Shown: in pieces, positions 1-8,215 of the stretch
How positions within the stretch are numbered: position 1 is the stretch's first letter
Layout: each line of letters begins with the position of its first letter
Assembly: GCA_902826945.1 (NCBI GenBank)
Contig: CADEGS010000159.1
Coordinates: forward strand, 1 to 10,599
Origin: an uncultured bacterium
GTDB taxonomy: Bacteria > Planctomycetota > UBA1135 > GCA-002686595
Reading direction: 5' to 3'
DNA length: 10,599 nucleotides
Made by a program: the position numbers and the translations under genes
Notes under the pieces: model-generated
Databases searched by the model: none
What the model saw: the letters and a program-made list of their open reading frames with translations, nothing else
What the model was told of the DNA's origin: nothing

Positions 1-1479
1 GTCCTCGCAGGCGATCGCCTCGGGCGCGGCGCGCGCGCGCGCCTCGAGCAGGGCGGCCACGCTGGCGAAGGGCGCGGCCGGCGCGCCGCCCTCGCTCCAG
101 GCCGCCAGGCGCTCGCGCTGCGACGGCGCGAGCGCGCGCAGCGCCGCGACGGGCGCGTCGAGGTCGCGCGCGATCTCCTCCAGCACGGCGCGCAGGCTCG
201 CGACCAGCTCGTCGGCGAGCGCCGCCGCGCAGCGCGCCGCGTCGAAGGCCAGGCGCAGGTGCACGCGCTCGCCGGGCGTGACGACCAGGTTCAGCGGCAG
301 CTCGGTGCGCTCGACGTCGCGCACGGCGCGCACGGCGAGCGTCTCGCCCGCGCGCAGCGCGCCGTCCGCCGCGGCGGCCGAGAGCGGGTAGCTCTCGACC
401 ACGACCAGCGCCTCGAAGGCGTCCGCCTCGCCCGGCCGGCCGGCGGCGGCGAGCACGTCGTGCAGCGGCAGCCACTCGTGCTCCGCGAGCGCGCCCGCGC
501 GCGCCTGCAGCGCGGCCAGCCAGTCGCGCACGCGCGCGCGCTCGTCGACGGCGACGCGCAGCGGCACGGTGTTGATGAACATCCCGACCATCGTCTCGAC
601 GCCCGCCAGCGCCGCCGGGCGGCCGGAGCGCGTCGTGCCGAGCACGACCTCGCGCTCGCCCGAGAGCCGCGCGAGCAAGAGGCCCCAGGCGGCGCAGGCG
701 AGCGTGCCGAGCGTGGCGCCGGCCTCGCGCGCCGCCGCGCGCAGGCGTGCGGAGAGCGCCGCGTCGAGCTTCTGCTCGCGCTCGCCCCAGGCGCGCGGCG
801 CCCCGTCGGGCGCGGCCGCGGCGGCCGGCGCGAGGAAGGGCAGCCGCGCGCCGAGCGGCGCGCCGGCCAGCGCCTCCTTCCAGAAGGCGCGCGCCGCGGC
901 GGCGTCCTGCGCCGCGAGCCAGGCGAGGTGGTCGCGGAACGGCCGCACCGGGGGGAGCGCCGCCCGGTCTCCGTGCGCGAGCGCGTCGTAGCCCGCCCAG
1001 AGGTCGCTCCACAGGACCGGCAGCGACCAGCCGTCGAAGAGCAGGTGGTGCGCGCTCCACAGGAGCTGCCAGCGCGCGCCGCCCAGGCGCGCCAGCGCGA
1101 CGCGCAGGAGCGGCGCGCGGGCGAGGTCGTAGGGCCGCGCGCGGTCCGCCGCGAGCCAGGCGTCGAGGCGCAGCGCCTGCGTCGCGGGCGCGTCCGCGCT
1201 CCAGTCGAGCTCCTCCCACGGCAGCTCGGCGCGCGCGAGCACCGCCTGCACGGGCTCGGCCACGCCCTCCCACACGAAGGCGCTGCGCAGCGCGCCGTGC
1301 CGCGCGAGCAGGAGCTCCCAGGCCGCGCGCAGACGCGGCGGGTCGAGCGGTCCCTCGAGCGCGACCGCGAGCTGCGTCAGGTAGTCGCCCGCCGCGGGGT
1401 GCAGCAGGCTGCGGAAGAGCATGCCGCGCTGCAGCGCGGTCAGGCGGTACAGATCGACGATCGCGGGCGCGTCGCTCAC
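1..1479 (-). CDS. Non-ribosomal peptide synthetase, N-terminal part (condensation domain after an E domain, then start of A domain); truncated at window edge
   Basis: The reading frame stays open to the window edge, giving 493 visible residues. It starts at a GTG (1477-1479) overlapping the upstream synthetase's TGA by 4 bp (GTGA), which implies translational coupling. Residues about 11-450 form one condensation domain. It opens with LYRLTALQRGMLF, has the intact active-site motif HHLLFDG (His144-His145, Asp149, Gly150), and later VETMVGMFINTVPLRV (294-309). The 'LTxxQxGMLFxSL' opening and 'MVGMFINTVPLRV' stretch resemble condensation domains that follow an epimerization domain, such as that opening TycB, so it should accept a D-configured donor. 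This agrees with the E domain ending the upstream protein. The first ten or so residues before the domain would be the acceptor docking (COM) segment. From about residue 474 (LLEARARAAPEAIACED) the start of an adenylation domain is visible, but its substrate cannot be read. Confidence 0.93.
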   Translation of the reverse strand, partial: MSDAPAIVDLYRLTALQRGMLFRSLLHPAAGDYLTQLAVALEGPLDPPRLRAAWELLLARHGALRSAFVWEGVAEPVQAVLARAELPWEELDWSADAPATQALRLDAWLAADRARPYDLARAPLLRVALARLGGARWQLLWSAHHLLFDGWSLPVLWSDLWAGYDALAHGDRAALPPVRPFRDHLAWLAAQDAAAARAFWKEALAGAPLGARLPFLAPAAAAAPDGAPRAWGEREQKLDAALSARLRAAAREAGATLGTLACAAWGLLLARLSGEREVVLGTTRSGRPAALAGVETMVGMFINTVPLRVAVDERARVRDWLAALQARAGALAEHEWLPLHDVLAAAGRPGEADAFEALVVVESYPLSAAAADGALRAGETLAVRAVRDVERTELPLNLVVTPGERVHLRLAFDAARCAAALADELVASLRAVLEEIARDLDAPVAALRALAPSQRERLAAWSEGGAPAAPFASVAALLEARARAAPEAIACED

Positions 1480-4400
1480 GGGCGCGCCAGCCGGGTGAGG
1501 ACGCTCGCCAGCTCGTCGTCGGAGAGCCGCGCCAGCGGGAAGTCCGCGCCGCCGAGCGCCGCCGCGTCCGCGCCGTGCGCCAGGCGCGCGAGCCCGTCGC
1601 GCACGAGGGCGTCGAGGCGCTCGATCGTCCCTCGCGCGTGGCGCGTGCGCGCCCAGGTCCAGCGCAGGGCGAGCCGGCCGCCGGCGAGCCACAGGTCGAG
1701 CTCGAGCGCGTGCGTGCGCCGCGCGCACGGGGCGCGCTGCGCCGCGGGCAGCTCCTCGCAGAGCCGCGCGCGGCCCGGCCGGGGCGCGAGCTCGCCGAGG
1801 AAGTTGAGCGCGACCTCCGGCGCGGGCGCGGCGACGCGCGCGGCGAGCGCGGCGTCGGCGCCGTGGCGCGCGCGGAACCAGGCGCCGCGGCCGCCGGGCA
1901 CCTGCGCGAGCTCGCGCTTGAAGGCGCGCAGGAGCTCGGGCGGCGTCGCGCCGGGCGGCACGTCGAGCACGAGCGGCTGCAGCTCGGTGAACCAGCCGAC
2001 GGTGCGCGCGCGCTCGGCCGCGTCCTCGTCCGCGAGCGCGCGCCCGTGGCCCTCGAGCTCGAGCGCGACCGTCGTCGCGCCCGACCACGCGGCCAGCGCG
2101 CCGGCCAGCGCCGCGCCGGCGAGCTCCTCGAGGCTCGCGTGCGCGCGCGCGCCGGCCGCGCGCAGCGCGTCGGTTTCCTCGCGCCCGAGCGCCGCGTGCA
2201 GCGTGGCCTCCTCGCCCGCCAGGTCGGGACCGTCGCCGTCGCGCGGCAGCGGCGGGACGGCGCGCAGGCGCGCGAGCCAGGCGGACCAGCGCTCGGCGTC
2301 GTCCGCGGCGAGCGCTGCGGCGACGACCGCCTGCGCGCGCGGCCCGGCGTGCCGGCTCCAGGGGAGCGGCGGCGCGGGGAGCTCCAGGCCCGCGAGGAGC
2401 TGCGCCAGCTCGTCGGCGAGCACGTGCCACGAGACCGCGTCCACGACCAGGTGGTGCGCGACGAGGAGCAGGCGCACGCGCGCCGGCGTGCGCACGAGCG
2501 CCGCGGCGAGCGGCGCGCCGCGCTCGAGGTCGAGCGACCCTTGCAGCGCGGCGGCGAGCTCCTCGGCCTGCGCCTCGGAGGCGAGCGCGTGCTCCGCGCA
2601 CGGCGGCCCCAGGCCGGCGGGGCGCACGCGCGCGTGCCAGCCGGCGGCGTCGCGCGCGAAGGCGAGGCGCAGCGCGTCGTGGCGGTCGACGAGGCGCGCG
2701 AGCGCGCGCCGCACGCGCTCCGCGTCGGGCGCGGCAGGCGCTCCGGAGGCTGCGCGTGCAGCGGGGTCCGCGCCGAGCTCGATCCAGACGGAGAGGTTCC
2801 AGTGCCAGGGCCGCTCGAGCTCCTGCGCGAGGAGCCAGCGCTGGATCGGCGTCAGCGCCAGCGGGCCGTCCAGGCTCGTGCGCTCGCGCGCGCGCAGGGG
2901 CCGCGCGGCGCGGGCGAGCGCGGCCAGCGTGCGGTGGCGGAAGACCTCGGCGGGCGTGAGCTCGAGCCCGGCGCGCGCGGCGCGCGCGGCGAGCTGGATG
3001 CTCAGGATCGAGTCGCCGCCGAGCGCGAAGAAGTCGTCGTCGCGGCCGATCGAGCCCGGCGCGCGGCCGAGCAGCTCGCCCAGCAGCGCGGCCAGCGCCT
3101 GCTCGCTCGCGGCGCGTCGCTCGGCGTCGGCCGGCGCGCCGGCCGGCCGCAGCAGCGCCTCGCGCAGGCCCTCGCGCTCCTCGGCCTCGAGCGCGGCCAC
3201 CAGGCGCGCGCGGTCGCGCTTGCCGTGCGCGTTGCGCGGCAGCGCGTCGGCGAGCCGCACGTCGGCGGGCACGCAGGCGGCGGGCAGCCGCTCGGCGACG
3301 AAGGCGCGCAGGGCCTCGGGCTCGAGCCCGCTCGCGCGCGGCACGACCCACGCGGCGAGGCGCGTGCCGCCGTGCGCCGCGCGCGCCAGCACGCAGGCCT
3401 CGGCCACGCCGGGGTGCGCCGCCAGGCAGGCCTCGACCTCGCCCGGCTCGACGCGCACGCCGCGCACCTTGACCTGCTCGTCCAGGCGGCCGAGGAACGC
3501 GAGCCGGCCGCGCTCGTCGAGGCGCACGCGGTCGCCGCTCCGGTAGAGCCGCGCGCCGGGCGCGTCCGCGAGCGGGTCGGGCACGAAGGCCTGCGCCGTG
3601 CGCGCGGCGAGGCCCGCGTAGCCGAGCGCGAGGCACGCGCCGCCGATCCCGAGCTCGCCGGCCTCGCCCGGCGCCGCCGGCCAGCCGCAGGCGTCGAGCA
3701 CGACGACGCGCTGGCCGGCGAGCGGGCGGCCGATCGGCACGCTCGCGAGCGTCTCGCCCGGCTCCGGCTCGAACAGCGTGGTCGTGACCGTGGCCTCGGT
3801 CGGGCCGTAGGTGTTCACCCAGCGCGTGCCGGCCGGCGCGAGCGCGCGCCAGGTCGCGAGCGCCGCCGCCGAGGCGCGCTCGCCGCCGACGATCACCAGG
3901 CGCAGGCCGGCGCAGAGCGGGCGGCCCTCCTCGGCCGCGACGCGCATCCACTCGTGCCAGTAGACGGTGGGGAGGTCGAGCACGGAGAGCCCGCGCGCGA
4001 GGACGAGCTCCTCGAGCTCGGCCACCGAGGGCGGTGCGGGGGCCTGCCAGACGAAGACGCGCGCGCCGCACAGGAGCGGCGGCAGGAGCTCCTCGATCGA
4101 GAGGTCGAAGCCCGTCGCCGCCATGTGCAGCACGCGGTCCGCGGGCACGAGGCCGTAGGCCTCGCGCGCCGCGCGCGCGTGGATCGCGAGCGCGGCGTGC
4201 GGCACGAGCACGGCCTTCGGCGTGCCGGTCGAGCCCGAGGTGTGCAGCCGGTAGGCGGGCGCGAGCGGCAGCACGCCGCGCGCGGCGGCGAGGAGCTCGT
4301 CGCAGGCGGCGTCCGCGTCCGGCGCGTCGCCGAGCAGCGCGTCCAGGTCGGGCGCGCGCAGCACGCGCTCGGCCTCGCGCTCGAGCGCGGCGCGCCGCGC

Positions 4401-7400
4401 GGGCGGCAGCGCGGGGTCGATCGGCATCCAGGTCGCGCCGCGCGCACACACGGCGAGCACGAGCGCGGCGAGCTCGGGCGAGCGCGGCACGGAGAGCGCG
4501 ACCAGCGTGCCCGGGCCGACGCCCTGCGCGGCGAGCGCGCGCGCCAGCGCGCACACGGCGCGGGCGAGCTCGGCGTAGGACCACGCGCGCGCCTCGCTCT
4601 CGAGCGCGACGCGCGCGGCGTGCGCGCGGGCCGCGCGCGCGAAGCCGGCGATCACCGGCTCGCGCGCGTCTTCGGGGAGCGGCGGGCCGGCGGCGAGCGC
4701 GCGCAGCTGCCCGCGCTCCGCGTCGCTCGCGAGATCGAGCGCGCGCAGCGGCGCGGCGGGGCGCGCGAGCGCGGCCGCGAGCAGGCGCTCGTAGCGCTCG
4801 AGCAGCCGCTCGGCGCCCGCGGCGTCGAAGCGCGCGCGGTCGCACTCGAGCGCGAGCGCCAGGCGCCCGTCCACCAGCCCGGCCGAGAGGCTCAGGTCGA
4901 ACTGCGCGCCGGGGGGCTCGAGCGCCAGCGTCTCGAGCACCAGGCCCCCGAGCGCGAGGCGCGCGCCGCCCAGCCCGAGCGCGAGCGGCGTCAGGTCGGC
5001 GCCGCGGCGGCGCAGCGGGTTCTGCCAGGCGAAGAGCGCCTGCACGAGCGGCGTCCCGTGCGGGTCGCGCTCGGGGTGCAGCGCCTCGACCAGGCGCGCG
5101 AAGGGCAGCGCGGCGTGCGCCAGCGCGCCGGCGGCGTCCCGGCGCGCGCGCGCGAGCAGCGTCTCGAAGCTCGGCGCGCCGGAGAGATCGGCGCGCAGGA
5201 CGACGGGGTTCACCAGGTAGCCGACGTGCTCGGCCGCCTCCGGCGCGGCGCGGCCGGCGGAGAGCGTCGCGAGCAGGAAGTCCCGCCGGCCGCTCGCGCG
5301 GTGCAGGAGCGCCTCGAAGGCGGCCAGCGCGACGACGAAGGGCGTCGTGCCGTGGGCCGCGGCGCAGGCGGCGAGCGCGGCGCTCGTGCGCGCGCCGACG
5401 ACGCGCGTGCGCGTGACGCCGGCGCGCGCCGTCGCGGCGCCCGCGGGCGCGCTCGGCCGCTCGCCGAGCGCGAGCGGCTCGGGCGGCGCCGCCAGGCGCG
5501 CCCGCCACCAGGCGAGGTCCGCGTCCCACGCGCCCGAGGCCAGGGCGGCCTGCTCGGCGCGCCGCGGCGCGTCGGGATCGGGGACGAGCGCGGGCTCGCG
5601 CCCGTCGTGCAGCAGCGCCAGCTCCTCGAGCAGCGTGGCGAACGACGCGTGGTCGAGCGCGACGTGGTGCGCGGCGAGGAGGCACACCGGCGGCTCCCCG
5701 TCACGCTCGTACCAGCGCGCGCGCAGGAGCGGTCCGCGCGCGAGGTCGAAGGGCGCGCAGGCCTCCTCGCGCGCGCGGGCGAGCAGCAGGTCGAGCGCCA
5801 GGCCGCGCGCGTCGCGGCGCGCGAAGTCGAGCGGCTGCGCCGCGTGCACGCGGCGGCGCGGCTCGCCGCCGGGACCTTCCTCGAAGGTCGTGCGCAGCGC
5901 GGCGTGGCGGCGCACGAGCGCCTCGAGCGCGCGCGCGAGCTCGTCGGGCGCGGTCGGCGAGCGCACCAGGAAGGCGCCGGCGAGGTTGTAGGCGGGGTCG
6001 TCGGGCGCGAGCCGGTGCAGCAGCCACAGCGAGCGCTCGCCGTGCGTGAGGGCGGTCGGGTCGAACGCGGGCGCGGCGGGCGCGGGGCGCGCGGCGGCCG
6101 CGGCCAGCGCGCAGGCCTCGCGCGCCAGCGCCTCGATCGACGCGCCCTCGAGCAGGCGCGAGAGGCCCGGCGCGGCGCCCAGCGCGGCGTGCAGCGCGCG
6201 CGCGATCTCGGTCATCGCGAGCGAGTCCACGCCCAGCGCGCCGAGCGGGGCCGCGCGCGCGACGGTCTCGGGCGCGCAGGCGAGCGCGCTCGCCACGCGC
6301 GCGGCGAGCCAGTCCGCCACCGCCTCGGGCGTGCGCGCGGCGGGCGCGCCGTCCGCGGGGGGGCGCGCGCGCTCCCAGCGAGCGAGCTCGCCGAGCGCGC
6401 CCTCGCGCCACAGCGCGCGCGCGCGCCGGCGGCGGACCTTGCCGCTGGTCGTCTTGGGCAGCGCGCCCGGCGGGATCAGGAGCACGAGGTCGAGCGCGAC
6501 GCCCTCGCGCTCGAGCACCGCGCGCGCGATCGCGCCGCCGACCTCGTCGGCCGACCAGCCGCCCGGCCGGCGCACCTCGTGCACGAGCACGGCGCGCTCG
6601 CGGCCGTCCTCGTCCTCGTCCGCGAAGGCGGCGCCGCCGCCCGGGCGCAGCGCGGCGTGCGCCTCGCCCGCGGCGCGCTCGAGGTCCTGGGGGTAGCGGT
6701 TCTCGCCGCGCACGATCAGGAGGTCCTTCAGGCGGCCGGTCAGGCACAGCTCGCCCTCGCGCAGGAGCCCGAGGTCGCCCGTGCGCAGCCAGCCGCGCGG
6801 CGCCTCGTCCGGGCGCGCGTCGGCGAGGCGCGCGTCGAACGCGGCGCGCGTGGCCGCGTCGTCGCGCCAGTAGCCGCGCGCGACGCTCGGGCCGCGCACC
6901 CAGACCTCGCCGACCGTGCCCTCGCCGACGCGGCGCGCGCTGGCGGGGTCGACGATCGCGACCTCGACGCCCGGCAGCGGCGGCCCGCAGCCGACGAGCT
7001 CGCGCGCGGGCGCGGCGCCCGGCGCGTCGCGCCACGCGACGGCGCGTCCGGCGTCGAGCGCGGCGCGCTCGAGCGCGAAGACGCGCGCGCCGACCATGCG
7101 CGTGCTGGCCGAGACGACCAGCGTCGCCTCGGCCAGGCCGTAGCCGGGCACGAGCGCGTCGGGGGAGAGGCCGCAGGCGGCGAAGGCGTCGAGGAAGCGG
7201 CGCAAGCTCTGCGCGCGGATCGGCTCGGAGCCGCTGAACAGGCGCCGCACGCTCGCGAGGTCGAGCGCGCGCACCAGGTCGGGCTCGGCCGCGGCGCGCT
7301 GCGCGCACAGCTCGAAGGCGAAGTCGGGCGCGCCGCTCATCGTGCCGCGGTGGCGCGCGAGCGCCTGCAGCCAGCGCAGCGGGCGCTCGAGGAAGTGCAC

Positions 7401-8114
7401 CGGCGAGAGCAGCACGCAGCGCGGCCCGGTGTAGAGCGTCGAGAGCAGCATCCCGACCAGGCCCATGTCGTGGTGGAAGGGCAGCCAGCTCACGAGCACG
7501 GCCTCGCGCTCGACGTGCAGGCACTGGCGTAGGCGCTCGACGTTGTGCAGCGCGTTCGCGTGCGTGACCATCACGCCGCGCGGCGTGCCGGTCGAGCCCG
7601 ACGTGTACTGGAGGAAGGCCAGCTCGTCGGGGCGCGGCAGGCGCAGCGCGTCGCGCGCGAGCGCGTCCGCGTCGGCCAGCGCGTCGACCGCGATCCACGG
7701 CAGCGCGCCGAGCTCCGGCGCGCGGGCGACGAGCGCGTCGCGCTGCGCGCACAGCTCGGCGGTCGCCAGCACGAGGCAGAGCTCCGCGTCGCGCGCGATG
7801 GCGGCCGTGCGCTCGAGCGGCCGGCGCCCCGCGCCCGGCGGGTTGGTCGGCACGGCCACGACGCCCGCGTAGAAGCACCCGAGCAGCGCGCAGGGGAAGT
7901 CGAGCCCGTGCGGCAGGAGCAGGAGCGCCCGCGCCCCGCGGGCGACGCCCGCCCGCAGGACCGCCGCGGCGACGGCGCGCGCGCGGCGGTCGAGCGCGCT
8001 CCAGCCCAGGGCGACCTCGTCGAGATCCCCGTCGCGCACGAGCACGTACGCGTCGTCGTCGGGGCGCTCCCCGGCCCGCCCCCAGGCCAGGTGCGCCAGG
8101 GTCGCACCGTCCAT
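1476..8114 (-). CDS. Lipopeptide-initiating NRPS: FAAL-ACP-C-A-PCP-E (2212 aa)
   Basis: Approximate domains, from visible motifs. FAAL 1-575: QYTSGSTGTPRGVMVTHAN (169-187), WLPFHHDMGLVG, YGLAEATL, the ELVGCGPPLPG..VAIVDP region and GRLKDLLIVRGENRYPQDLE. It should adenylate a fatty acid without using CoA. ACP 595-672: LGVDSLAMTEI, phosphopantetheine Ser631. C 687-1130: active-site motif HHVALDH (His817, Asp821), with His822 replacing the usual Gly. A 1150-1645: HTSGSTGTPKAV, NTYGPTEATV, YRSGDRVRLDERG, GRLDEQVKVRG and Lys1632 in HGKRDR. PCP 1668-1740: FFALGGDSI, Ser1702. E 1752-2180: LTPIQRWLL, HHLVVDAVSW (His1888, Asp1892), EGHGR (Glu2021), RTVGWFTELQPLVL and LNFLGEL, apparently complete. The last 25 or so residues (DFPLARLSDDELASVL) resemble a donor COM helix. 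The ATG at 8112-8114 follows a purine-rich GGGAAGGG (8117-8124) and directly precedes the FAAL fold. Predicted role: loads a fatty acid and couples it to the first, D-epimerized residue of a lipopeptide. Confidence 0.95.
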   Translation of the reverse strand: MDGATLAHLAWGRAGERPDDDAYVLVRDGDLDEVALGWSALDRRARAVAAAVLRAGVARGARALLLLPHGLDFPCALLGCFYAGVVAVPTNPPGAGRRPLERTAAIARDAELCLVLATAELCAQRDALVARAPELGALPWIAVDALADADALARDALRLPRPDELAFLQYTSGSTGTPRGVMVTHANALHNVERLRQCLHVEREAVLVSWLPFHHDMGLVGMLLSTLYTGPRCVLLSPVHFLERPLRWLQALARHRGTMSGAPDFAFELCAQRAAAEPDLVRALDLASVRRLFSGSEPIRAQSLRRFLDAFAACGLSPDALVPGYGLAEATLVVSASTRMVGARVFALERAALDAGRAVAWRDAPGAAPARELVGCGPPLPGVEVAIVDPASARRVGEGTVGEVWVRGPSVARGYWRDDAATRAAFDARLADARPDEAPRGWLRTGDLGLLREGELCLTGRLKDLLIVRGENRYPQDLERAAGEAHAALRPGGGAAFADEDEDGRERAVLVHEVRRPGGWSADEVGGAIARAVLEREGVALDLVLLIPPGALPKTTSGKVRRRRARALWREGALGELARWERARPPADGAPAARTPEAVADWLAARVASALACAPETVARAAPLGALGVDSLAMTEIARALHAALGAAPGLSRLLEGASIEALAREACALAAAAARPAPAAPAFDPTALTHGERSLWLLHRLAPDDPAYNLAGAFLVRSPTAPDELARALEALVRRHAALRTTFEEGPGGEPRRRVHAAQPLDFARRDARGLALDLLLARAREEACAPFDLARGPLLRARWYERDGEPPVCLLAAHHVALDHASFATLLEELALLHDGREPALVPDPDAPRRAEQAALASGAWDADLAWWRARLAAPPEPLALGERPSAPAGAATARAGVTRTRVVGARTSAALAACAAAHGTTPFVVALAAFEALLHRASGRRDFLLATLSAGRAAPEAAEHVGYLVNPVVLRADLSGAPSFETLLARARRDAAGALAHAALPFARLVEALHPERDPHGTPLVQALFAWQNPLRRRGADLTPLALGLGGARLALGGLVLETLALEPPGAQFDLSLSAGLVDGRLALALECDRARFDAAGAERLLERYERLLAAALARPAAPLRALDLASDAERGQLRALAAGPPLPEDAREPVIAGFARAARAHAARVALESEARAWSYAELARAVCALARALAAQGVGPGTLVALSVPRSPELAALVLAVCARGATWMPIDPALPPARRAALEREAERVLRAPDLDALLGDAPDADAACDELLAAARGVLPLAPAYRLHTSGSTGTPKAVLVPHAALAIHARAAREAYGLVPADRVLHMAATGFDLSIEELLPPLLCGARVFVWQAPAPPSVAELEELVLARGLSVLDLPTVYWHEWMRVAAEEGRPLCAGLRLVIVGGERASAAALATWRALAPAGTRWVNTYGPTEATVTTTLFEPEPGETLASVPIGRPLAGQRVVVLDACGWPAAPGEAGELGIGGACLALGYAGLAARTAQAFVPDPLADAPGARLYRSGDRVRLDERGRLAFLGRLDEQVKVRGVRVEPGEVEACLAAHPGVAEACVLARAAHGGTRLAAWVVPRASGLEPEALRAFVAERLPAACVPADVRLADALPRNAHGKRDRARLVAALEAEEREGLREALLRPAGAPADAERRAASEQALAALLGELLGRAPGSIGRDDDFFALGGDSILSIQLAARAARAGLELTPAEVFRHRTLAALARAARPLRARERTSLDGPLALTPIQRWLLAQELERPWHWNLSVWIELGADPAARAASGAPAAPDAERVRRALARLVDRHDALRLAFARDAAGWHARVRPAGLGPPCAEHALASEAQAEELAAALQGSLDLERGAPLAAALVRTPARVRLLLVAHHLVVDAVSWHVLADELAQLLAGLELPAPPLPWSRHAGPRAQAVVAAALAADDAERWSAWLARLRAVPPLPRDGDGPDLAGEEATLHAALGREETDALRAAGARAHASLEELAGAALAGALAAWSGATTVALELEGHGRALADEDAAERARTVGWFTELQPLVLDVPPGATPPELLRAFKRELAQVPGGRGAWFRARHGADAALAARVAAPAPEVALNFLGELAPRPGRARLCEELPAAQRAPCARRTHALELDLWLAGGRLALRWTWARTRHARGTIERLDALVRDGLARLAHGADAAALGGADFPLARLSDDELASVLTRLARP

Positions 8115-8215
8115 GTCCCTTCCCGTCCGCTCCCGAAGGGGTTTGTAAGTGCCTCGTTATAGCAGGGGGCGGAAGGGCTGCCCAGGGAAGGAGCCGGGCG
8201 GCCGCGCGCGGCGGG
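8115..8215. other. Intergenic gap between the permease and lipopeptide synthetase genes
   Basis: This 101-bp gap is the only sizeable break in the minus-strand gene series besides the inverted-repeat element. It holds a short AT-richer island (about 8140-8164) with a candidate -10 box, and a purine-rich ribosome-binding stretch next to the synthetase ATG. A GC-only 12-bp palindrome lies at 8201-8212 just after the permease stop, but no T-run follows it, so no intrinsic terminator is called. Read-through from the exporter genes into the synthetase remains possible. Confidence 0.6.
8156..8164 (-). promoter_or_regulatory. Candidate extended -10 promoter for the lipopeptide synthetase operon
   Basis: Read on the minus strand the bases are TGCTATAAC: a TATAAC hexamer (8156-8161) with the TGC of an extended -10 directly upstream (8162-8164). 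It lies 41 nt before the synthetase ATG, in a rare AT-containing patch of otherwise very GC-rich sequence. No convincing -35 hexamer is visible, which is tolerable for an extended -10 promoter. A start site near 8149 would leave a leader of about 35 nt. This rests on motif resemblance only. Confidence 0.45.

Noticed and set aside
26..45. Alternating GC run at the left edge
   Set aside because: It encodes ordinary Ala/Arg codons in the synthetase linker, and similar runs occur throughout the window.
747..7532. A 2261-codon plus-strand open frame, antisense to most of the synthetase, plus another of 1095 codons at 259-3546
   Set aside because: Both are low-complexity Arg/Ala/Gly-rich translations with no recognisable domain. 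They mirror a minus-strand gene whose motifs are fully recognisable. In DNA this GC-rich, stop codons are rare in every frame.
8162..8190. Sigma-54-like GG-N10-GC spacing upstream of the synthetase
   Set aside because: Only the GG and GC dinucleotides fit; the surrounding TGGCAC/TTGC consensus is poor, and such spacing is common by chance in GC-rich DNA.
8201..8212. GC-only palindrome after the permease stop as a possible terminator
   Set aside because: It is self-complementary without a loop and no T-run follows on the minus strand. Such palindromes are expected by chance at this base composition.
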